Source: Candidatus Altimarinota bacterium
GTDB lineage: Bacteria; Patescibacteriota; Gracilibacteria; BD1-5; UBA6164
Assembly (NCBI GenBank): GCA_027019405.1
Contig: JALUWO010000078.1
Coordinates: 1 to 64,000 of the forward strand
Reading direction: 5' to 3'
Length of the DNA stretch: 64,000 nucleotides
The translations under genes and the position numbers were made by a program. Under the pieces are notes generated by a model. It searched no databases. It saw nothing but the letters and a program-made list of their open reading frames with translations, and was not told the DNA's origin. Within the stretch, counting starts at the first letter, position 1; each line of letters begins with the position of its first letter. This document shows positions 56,145 through 64,000 of the stretch, piece by piece.

Positions 56145-57164
56145 ATGATAGAATCATCAAAAAAACAAAAAATAGATAGGGTAGTTACTCCAACAGAGGT
56201 AAAAGAAGATAAAACTCAGAATTTTTCAAATATTCTGAGACCTTTAAAATTGGAAGATTATGTATGACAAGAACTTATAAAAAAACATTTATCAGTTTGA
56301 ATAGCAAGTTGTAAAATAAGAAATTGTAGTTTAGATCATATATTATTTTATGGCCCTCCTGGTCTTTGAAAAACAACTATTTCAAATATTATTTCAACTG
56401 AGATGTGAGTTTGATTAAAGTCTACAAGTTGACCAGCAATAGAAAAACAATCTGATTTAGTTAGTATATTATCAAATTTAGAAGATGGAGATATATTATT
56501 TATTGATGAAATACATAGACTTAGACCTCAAGTTGAAGAAATTTTATATACTGCAATGGAGGATTTTGTTATTGATATAATGGTTTGAAGTGGAACATGA
56601 GCTCAATCTGTAAAAATGCCTTTGAAAGAATTTACTCTTGTTTGAGCTACAACAAGACTATCTGCTTTATCTAGTCCATTGAGAGATAGATTTTGAAATG
56701 TTTTAAAACTGGATTTTTATAGTGATGATGATTTATCATTAATTATTGAAAAAAATGCTAAAAAATTATGATTGATATTAGATAAAGAGGCATTAAAAAT
56801 AATTGCACAAAAATCAAGAGGAACACCAAGGATAGCAAATAGATTATTGAAAATTGTTAGAGATTATTATACTATTTGAAAAGATATTAGTAATAAGGAA
56901 GTTTTAAAAGATATATTTACTTGAATTTGAATTGATGATTTGTGACTTGATTATTTAGATAGAAAATATTTAGAAACATTATATTATACTTTTGGTTGAA
57001 AAGCTACCTGATTAAATACTTTATCAAGTGCTATTTGAGAAGAAGAGGCTACACTAGAAGATGTAGTTGAACCTTATTTACTTCAAATTGGTTTTATAGA
57101 AAGAAGTCCAAGATGAAGAATTATTACTATGAATTGAATTAATCATTTGTTATCTATGAAGTAA
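56145..57164 (+). CDS. ruvB: Holliday junction helicase RuvB
   Basis: 339 residues. Walker A is GPPGLGKTT (70-78), Walker [10 protein letters not shown], sensor [20 protein letters not shown], and the C-terminal winged helix has [17 protein letters not shown]. It drives branch migration with RuvA. Neither ruvA nor ruvC is in the window. Confidence 0.95.
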
Positions 57165-57199
57165 ATTATAGTATTTTTTTAATAATTAATAATTATTTA

Positions 57200-58138
57200 A
57201 TGTCTATTTGGCAAAAAAAAATATGGCAAGGAATGCTTAGAAAATCTGGACAAGTTTCAGATTATTTTGAAATCCCCCTATCTAAATCTTTTCCCCAAAG
57301 GGAGAAAGACTTTTTGTATGTAGAAAAAAGAAGTTTATGACTTTGAGAATATTGATTATTTGTTATTTGAGTTGAAAAAAATAAAATAGATAAAAAAGTT
57401 TTAGAAGAATTAAAAGATTTATGTAAAAAAGAAAAATGCTTATTTGTTCAAATAGAGTTTATTGATTATAAAAATAATAATTTTTATTTAGAAAATAATA
57501 ATTGATTTGATAAATGATATTATAAAAAATTTATAACACCATATACTGCAATTATTAATTTAGAAAAATCAGAAGATGAGATTCTTGCAAATATGAAACC
57601 AAAATGAAGATATAATATAAAAGTTGCAAGAAAAAAATGAGTTGAAGTTGAAATTGTTGAAAAAACTAAAGAAAATATAGAAGATTATTATAATTTAATG
57701 CTTGATACTACTTCAAGAGATTGATTTTCATGAAATAGTTTGGAGTATTATAAAACTTTTTTAGAAACTTTAGAAAATTCAAAACTTATTTTAGCTAAAA
57801 AAGATTGAGTTGTAATTGCTGGTTGAATATTTGTTTTTGATAAAAATGTTTCAATTTATTATTATTGAGCTAGTACTAGTAAAAAAGAATATAGAAATTT
57901 AATGGCTCCATATTTAGTTCAATGGGAAGCAATAAAATATGCTAAATCTATTAATTCTAAAATTTATGATTTTTTATGAATAGCAATTCCTTGAGATAAA
58001 AATAGTGAACTTGCTTGAGTTACAGATTTTAAAATGAAATTAACAAAATATAGCTTAAAAGTAAGTAAAAGTTATATTTTTATAAATAAATGAATAAAAT
58101 ATTTTTTTATTAGCTTATTAAGGAAAATGAAAAAATAA
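57200..58138 (+). CDS. FemAB-like aminoacyltransferase
   Basis: 312 residues, GNAT-type fold. Family features: MKPKGRYNIKVARKKGVEV, LARKK-type basic patch, GGIFVFDKNVSIYYYGAST and APYLVQWEAIKYAKS, with YDFLGIA near the C-terminus. FemAB enzymes add amino acids to the peptidoglycan stem peptide using aminoacyl-tRNA. The presence of such a gene implies a cross-linked wall. Confidence 0.8.
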
Positions 58139-58206
58139 ATATATTTTGATTTTATGATAATATATTTATAATGTTAGTATATATTAAATAATAATAAGAT
58201 TATATT

Positions 58207-58428
58207 ATGAAAATAGATAAAATTTTAATATTAGTTTGAATTTTACTTTGATCAGTATTAGTTATAGAAAATATTGTTAGTTGATATCCTGCTTATTTAT
58301 TTCTGGATACTTGAGCAGATTTATGAATGACAATATTAGTTGCAATTTTGATATGAATAATGATTGGTTATTGATTTAGATGAAAAATGACAAAAGAAGA
58401 TAACAATTCAGATGATTATGATTTTTAA
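58207..58428 (+). CDS. Small two-helix membrane protein
   Basis: 73 residues. Two hydrophobic helices (about 5-22 and 34-52) with an acidic C-terminus DNNSDDYDF. A TTGATT-15-TATAAT promoter-like pair lies at 58146-58172. Function unknown; it resembles small LapA/DUF1049-like proteins in size and topology only. Confidence 0.6.
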
Positions 58429-58433
58429 TAAAT

Positions 58434-58467
58434 AAAAAAATGTGATTTTTAAAAATCACATTTTTTT
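58434..58467. terminator. Perfect palindromic bidirectional terminator
   Basis: A 17-base arm of AAAAAAATGTGATTTTT is followed at once by its reverse complement. It separates two convergent genes. Confidence 0.85.
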
Positions 58468-58478
58468 ATTTATTACTA

Positions 58479-58829
58479 TTATTTTGTAATGAATGTAAAA
58501 ATCCAGTTTACAATACTATAAGCTAAGAATATAATAACTATTCAAATTAAAGCTTGTATTATAATTGATTTACCTTTTTTAACTTTTTCATCATCTCAAC
58601 CAGCAGTTAAAATCATAAAACCAGCATAAATAATGAATAATACAGCAACTACACCTAAGAATGCTAAAGCATTTGTTATAAGTGTTTGTATAGCTCAATC
58701 TGCTGATTCAGTAGAACCTGTATCTTGTCTAACTTTATCTAAACCATAATTTGCAGCATTAACACTATTTAATCCAGCTAATGCTAATCAAGTACTAGTA
58801 TAAAAAGCTTTTTTTGTTAAGTTTTTCAT
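58479..58829 (-). CDS. Second VirB2/TrbC-like pilin-type protein
   Basis: 116 residues. It has a signal-peptide-like start (MKNLTKKAFYTSTGLALAG), an acidic and polar stretch, then two hydrophobic helices around GGDDEKVKKGK, the same topology as the protein at 4.9 kb (GGKEDKIKPA). This is the VirB2/TrbC-like pattern. It may be a surface pilin or a secretion component. Single gene with its own promoter. Confidence 0.6.
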
Positions 58830-58864
58830 AATATTTAATTTGTTATTTATTAAAAAACATCTTT

Positions 58865-58893
58865 ATTATAAATAAAAATATTATAAAATGCAA
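58865..58893 (-). promoter_or_regulatory. Promoter of the pilin-type gene
   Basis: On the minus strand TTGCAT (58888-58893), a 17-base spacer and TATAAT (58865-58870), about 36 bases before the start. Confidence 0.6.
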
Positions 58894-58960
58894 ATTTTTT
58901 CTTTAAAAAAGATAAAAATTAAGTATACTCAGTTAAATAATATATTAATTAAAATATATA

Positions 58961-59551
58961 ATGATAAAAAGACAAGAATATATAAAAAAATTAAGACAAT
59001 ATTGAATACAAAATGAAGTTCCAAATATTACAGATGAAAATGCTAGATTTTTAAGAGACTTAATTAAAATTCAAAAAACTCAAAATATGCTTGAAATTGG
59101 TTCAGCAAATTGATTTTCAGCTATACAGTTTTGACTTGAACTTGAAAAAATTTGATGAGAATTAACTACAATAGAATTTTCTGAACCATCTCAAAAGCAA
59201 GTTTTAGAAAATATAAAAGCTATGTGATTAGAAAATATTATTACTTCAATTAGAGGAAATGCATTATTTGAAATTCCAAAAATAAATGAAACTTTTGATT
59301 TTGTTTTTATAGATTGAATGAAAAGAAGAACAAAAGATTTTTTTGATTTAGTTTATGATAAAGTTAAATTAAATTGAATTATTGTTGTAGATGATGTAAT
59401 AAAATTTAAAGAAAAAATGTGAGACTTTTGGGAATATTTAGAAAAGAATAAGCTTGAATATAGTATTTTACCAATAGATAAAGATGATTGAATTTTATTT
59501 ATGGTAAAAACTAAGGAGGATTTAGAGTATAGAATAGAGAAAGATTATTAG
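58961..59551 (+). CDS. O-methyltransferase-like SAM enzyme
   Basis: 196 residues. MLEIGSANGFSAIQF (about 46-60) is motif I, LTTIEFSEPSQKQV motif II, and FDFVFIDGMKRR and GIIVVDDVIKF resemble family 3 O-methyltransferases and the TrmR type that methylates tRNA wobble uridine. Substrate undetermined. Followed at 22 bases by the pseudouridine synthase gene. Confidence 0.75.
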
Positions 59552-59573
59552 AGATATTTAATCAATAAAAAAT

Positions 59574-60584
59574 ATGAAACAATTTAAAATAACAGAGAAT
59601 GATGCAAATCAGAGGCTTGATAAATTTTTAAAAAAACTTTTTCCAAGAGCAACTAGAAGTTTGATTTATAAATTTAATAGAAAAGATAAAATAAAGATAA
59701 AGTTTAATGGAAGTGAATGAAAATTTAAAAAAAGAGACAATGAATATAAACTTCAATTTTGAGATGAAATAAAAATTTTTTTAAGTGATAAAGATTTTGA
59801 TGAGTTAAGTAAAAAAGAAGAAGTAAAAAAAGTGAATAAAAATGATAAATTTAATAAAAAAGATATAGTTTATGAAGATAATGATTTGCTTGTAATAAAT
59901 AAAAATTCAGGAATAAATGTTCATCCTTGAGATCATAAAACAAAAGAATCAAATGTAATAGCTCAAGTACAAGATTATCTTTGAGATAAATTAAATAGTC
60001 TTACTTTTAAACCTAGTTTGATTCATAGAATAGATAGAGATACTTCAGGGATTTTAATGATATGAAAGACTAAAAATTTATTAACTAGACTTGTTAATGA
60101 TTTTAAAGATCATAAAAAAGTAAAAAAGACTTATTATGCTATTGTTTTATGAAAATTACCAAAAAGAAAAGGAACAATAAAAGATAAGCTTTTAAGAATA
60201 GAAAATGCTAAAAATGAAAATAAAGTAAAAATAGATAATGATTTAGGTCAAACAGCTATAACTCATTATCATACATTAAAGGAACATATATTTCAAACAG
60301 AACAATGAGTTTTGATTTTAACTGAAGTAGAAATAGAAATAGAAACTTGAAGAATGCATCAAATAAGAGTTCATATGGCTAGTTTATGAAATCCTATATT
60401 GTGAGATAAAACTTATTGAAATAAAAAATTAAATAGTTTTTTTGAAAGAAATTATTGATTAAAAAGACAGGCTTTACATGCATGGAAAATAGAGTTTTTA
60501 CACTATGGTAGGGATAAAAAAATGAAGTTTGAAGCCAGAATAAAAGACGATTTAGTTAAGTTTATAGAAAAAATTAAAAGTTAA
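59574..60584 (+). CDS. RluC/RluD-family pseudouridine synthase
   Basis: 336 residues. An S4-like RNA-binding domain (1-75) precedes the catalytic domain with Asp154 in HRIDRDTSGI and LGDKTYGNKK and RQALHAWKIEF near the C-terminus. RluC and RluD act on 23S rRNA; the exact target here is not decidable. Confidence 0.9.
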
Positions 60585-60622
60585 GATATTTATATATTAT
60601 TGAATTAATTAAAAATTACATT

Positions 60623-61384
60623 ATGTCAGTATTTTTAGAAACATTAATTGGAACTTTTATAGTAGCATTTTGAATAATTTGACTTTTATTTGTTGTTAAA
60701 ATTTTTAGAGAAAAAACTTTAAATTATTTAGAATATATTACTGCTATAACTATTTGATTATTATTAGCTATAGTTTTTTTAGGTTTTATTCCAGAAATGA
60801 CTGGAGAATGATTTGTTTGACCTAAATTAGGTATTACAATTATGTCAGGATTACTGTTATTTTATTTACTTGAGTTATTTTTGCATTGGCATCATTGTAG
60901 AGATCTAGAACATAATTCTTGTTGTAATAATGAACATAATCATGATAAGCATAAATCTTGAATTTTGATGTTTGGTTCTACTATTTTACATAATAGTTTT
61001 CATTGAATAGTAATATTCTCAGCTTTTTCAGTTAATATTCATTTTTGAATAGCTATTACTATTGCTGTATTATTACATTCAATTCCACAAAATATTGTAA
61101 ACTATATTATGAATCACAATAGTCCAAAATATGCTTATTTTGCTGCTATTTGAACTATACTTTGAGCTTTGATTCTATTTCCTTTTACAAAAGAAATTTT
61201 AAGTATAAAATTTTATATTTTATGAATAATATCTGGAGGGCTTTTATATACAGCCTTAGCTGATATATTTCCAGAATTTAAAGAAAAATGAAATATAAAA
61301 CAAAAAATTATTTATTTATTATTTATAATTCTTTGAATATTTATGTTTTTAGGTTTTGAAAAATTATCTGAATTAATTAAATAA
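60623..61384 (+). CDS. ZIP-family metal transporter
   Basis: 253 residues, eight predicted helices. The metal-binding motifs of helices IV and V are LHNSFHG and LLHSIPQN, and LYTALADIFPE occurs near the end. A cytosolic loop HWHHCRDLEHNSCCNNEHNH is packed with His and Cys and probably binds zinc. Imports zinc or iron. Confidence 0.85.
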
Positions 61385-61386
61385 AA

Positions 61387-62502
61387 ATGACAAAATATAT
61401 ATTATCAACAATAGCTTGAGTTGAATCAATAGCAAAAAAAGAAGTAGGAAAACAATGAGGAAAAATAGTTGAAGTAAGAGATAGAATGATAGAATTTGAG
61501 GGAGATAGTAAAACTATGATAAGAGTAAATTTATGGTCAAGAGTAGGAAATAAAGTTTATCAAGTTTTAGCTGAGGACAAAAATATAGATAATTTTGATA
61601 AACTATATGATTTAGTACAAAAAATAGATTTTAAAAAATATTTTCATCATGATTATCCAATTATAGTAAAAGTAAAATCAATAAATTCTAAACTTGATTC
61701 TACTCCAGCAATTCAAAAAATAGTTAAGAAATCTATTATTGATAAAATTACAGATAAATCTTGAAAAAAAGTTATTGAAAATAGAGATTTAGAAAAATTT
61801 GAAATAATGGTTTTATTGATTGATGATAAAGTAAAAATTCTTTTAAATACTACATGAGAGGCTCTTCATAAAAGAGGTTATAGAGATGAAACTTGAGAAG
61901 CTCCTATAAAAGAAAGTTTAGCTGCTACATTAGTTTTATTGTCTGGTTGGAGATTTAAGGAAACTTTTTATGATGTATTTTGTTGAAGTTGAACAATAGC
62001 TATTGAGGCAGCTATGATAGCAAAAAATATTGCTCCTGGACTTGATAGATATTTTGTATTTGAAAATCTTATTTTGGTTGATAAAAAAATAGTAGAGGAA
62101 GAATTAAAATTAGCTAAAAGTAAAACTTTTGATTGAAATTATAAAATAATAGTTTCAGATATTGATAGTGAGATTTTACAAATAGCAAAACAAAATGCAA
62201 AAAATGCTTGAGTAGATGATATTATAAGATTTGAACAAAAAGATTTTAAGGAATATTTAAAAGAAAATTTAGCTTGAACTTTAGTTTCAAATCCTCCTTA
62301 TTGAGAAAGATTGAAAGTTGAATTTTTGGATGAATTATATGAAGATATAGATAAATTATTTAAGCAAAATAAAAATTTAAATTGATGAATTATTACAAGT
62401 TATTTTGAGTGATTTGATAAAATAATCAATTTAAAAAATTATAAAAAAAGAAAATTATATAATTGATGAGAAAAAACTTATTTTTATAAAAAAGTTTCTT
62501 AA
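61387..62502 (+). CDS. THUMP-domain class I RNA methyltransferase (RlmL-type)
   Basis: 371 residues. An N-terminal THUMP-like region (about 60-165) is followed by the Rossmann domain with GEAPIKESLAATLVLLSG, DVFCGSGTIAIEAAM and SNPPYGER. Probably 23S rRNA guanine-N2 methylation; length and the single domain fit the short RlmL/RlmK-less forms. Its TAA overlaps the start of the cytosine methylase gene by one base. Confidence 0.85.
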
Positions 62503-63659
62503 TGACTAGCAAAAAATGAAAAATTAAGAAAAATAATATTAAAATAAATCTATTTGAGGCTTTTAGTGGTATTGGAAGTCAGCATCAAGCTTTGAAAAAT
62601 ATTGGTTTTGATGTAAATGTTGTTTGAATAAGTGACTGGTATATTGATGCAATAATTGCATATTGAATCACTCATTTATTTTTAAAACCTATAGAAATTG
62701 ATAAACTAAAAGTAATAGAATTTTTAAAAAAATATTCATTAAGTAGGGATAGTAAAAATCCTTTGAAAAGTTTTTGATGATTATCTGATGATAAACTTTC
62801 AATTTTGTATCAAGTAATTAAGAAATTTTGAATTTTGGATATTAGAGATATTACTTGAGAAAAATTAGCTACTCAAAAAATAGATTTATTTACCTATAGT
62901 TTTCCTTGTCAAGATATTTCTCAGCAGTGAAAAAGATCTTGATTTTCAAAAGATTCTTGTTCTAGAAGTTGATTATTATGGGAAATAGAAAGAATTCTTT
63001 TTGAAATTAATAATTTAGGAAAAGAAAAATTACCAAAGGTACTTTTAATGGAAAATGTAAAAGCTATTTTAAATAAAGAATTTAGTAAAGATTTAGGTTT
63101 ATGGATTAATCAGTTAGAAAAATTATGATATAAAAGTTCTAAGCCATTTATTGTAAATTCTAGTGATATTTGAAGTCCACAAAATAGACAAAGAGTTTTT
63201 ATGATTAGTAAATTACAAGATAGTGATTTAAAAGATTTTGAAATAAATTTTAAAAATAAAAAGAAATATTTAAAAGATATATTACAAGAAGATAGGGATA
63301 GAGTTAAATTAGCAAAAGATAAATATGATTTTTTAGAAAGTTTAAATATCAATAAATGAATAAAAAAGTGAATTTTGAGATGATATACAACTTTTAATTC
63401 TGAAAATTATGTATATTATAAAGATTGACAATTACCAACAATTACTGCTTCTTGAGCTCAATCTAGAATAAAATTTTTATGAGAAGATAATGAAATTTAT
63501 TTTTTAAATGCTTTGGAACATTTACTTTTACAATGATTTGATGAAAAATTTTATAATAAATTAAAAGACTTTTGATTTACAGATACAAAAATTAAGTTTT
63601 TAGCTTGAAATTCTATAAATGTGTGAGTTTTGGAAGAAATTTTTAACTTTTATTTATAA
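62502..63659 (+). CDS. DNA cytosine-5 methyltransferase
   Basis: 385 residues. Motif I NLFEAFSGIGSQ, motif IV YSFPCQDIS with catalytic Cys136, motif VI MENVKAIL, motif VIII QNRQRVFMI and motif X region LAGNSINVGVLEEI. No restriction gene adjoins it, so it seems an orphan. It lies between housekeeping genes and overlaps the THUMP gene by one base. Confidence 0.88.
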
Positions 63660-63664
63660 ACATA

Positions 63665-64000
63665 ATGAAAATATTAGCATTTGAAACATCTTGTGATGAC
63701 ACTTCAGTAGCAATTTTTGAAGATAATAAATTGCTTTTTATGGATACTGATAGTCAGATAAAAATTCATAATATTACATGATGAGTAGTTCCAGAAGTTG
63801 CAGCAAGAGAACATGCAAATTCTATCTTTTGAGTTTTGGAAAATGTATTAAAAAATGCAAAAGTTTCTTTAAAAGATATAGATTATATAGCAGTAACAAA
63901 AACTCCAGGACTTATGCCTAGTTTATTAACTGGTCTTACTGTTGCTAGAAGTTTATCAAATATTTTAGATAAAGATTTGTTAGAAATAAATCATATTCAA
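63665..64000 (+). CDS. tsaD: tRNA threonylcarbamoyladenosine synthase TsaD, 3' end outside window
   Basis: 112 residues are visible. MKILAFETSCDDTSVAIFED is the classic start; GGVVPEVAAREHA and IAVTKTPGLMPSLLTGL follow. The metal-binding HxxxH is AREHA plus residues beyond. Makes t6A37 in tRNAs reading ANN codons. Starts 5 bases after the methylase gene. Confidence 0.95.

Overview
The window is 64 kb of very AT-rich bacterial chromosome that reads correctly only if UGA means glycine (translation table 25). Read this way the ribosomal proteins, EF-Tu, SecY, ClpB, PheS and about 60 other genes are full length, and UGA falls on invariant glycines such as DCPGH of EF-Tu. That code, the lack of a gene for ribosomal protein uL30 and the near absence of CGN arginine codons point to the candidate phyla Absconditabacteria (SR1) or Gracilibacteria (BD1-5). 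I cannot decide between them. All coordinates below assume UGA = Gly, stops UAA/UAG only, and starts ATG, GTG or TTG.

Layout. 1-5.4 kb: a partial DUF1704 peptidase-like gene, tRNA-Asp and tRNA-Ala, two tiny basic peptides, tuf, rpsJ, rpmB, tRNA-Leu, rpsP, khpA and a pilin-like gene. 5.4-10.3 kb: a membrane protein, a FecR-domain protein next to a CHASE2-adenylate cyclase, and pheS on the minus strand. 10.4-20.6 kb: one long S10/spc-type ribosomal protein operon from rplC to rplO, then secY, with its own promoter and a structured leader. 20.7-32.5 kb: housekeeping genes (trxA, hrcA, a glycosyltransferase, an HD hydrolase, a DUF167 protein, cutA, mnmA, M29 peptidase, a methyltransferase, DUF389, sanA-like, rlmH, M3 peptidase).

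32.6-37.7 kb: a defence region with a Dam-type methylase, a large HEPN-like protein, a candidate restriction endonuclease, an XRE regulator, an unknown protein and a second DNA methylase. 37.7-45.2 kb: ssb, a 1630-residue PKD surface protein with a motif-rich cytoplasmic tail, signal peptidase I, truB and tRNA-Lys. 45.4-49.9 kb: a toxin-antitoxin region with AbiEi/AbiEii behind an operator-like inverted repeat, a small unknown protein, and a Panacea-domain antitoxin candidate followed by a 652-residue membrane protein. 50.2-52.8 kb: an extracytoplasmic thiol-redox cluster (rhodanese lipoprotein, two small membrane proteins, DsbA-like protein, VKOR). 52.8-64 kb: def, clpB (with a CIRCE-like operator), ruvB, femAB-like, a pilin-like gene, methyltransferases, an RluC/D-type synthase, a ZIP transporter, a THUMP methyltransferase, a cytosine-5 DNA methylase and the start of tsaD.

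Regulation visible in sequence. Recurrent promoters have -35 TTGACA/TTGCAT/TTGATT, a spacer usually of 16 bp, and -10 TATAAT/TACAAT. Rho-independent terminators are common and often bidirectional, and in several convergent pairs a stop codon lies inside the shared hairpin. Shine-Dalgarno sequences are essentially absent. I saw no rRNA, CRISPR array or insertion sequence.
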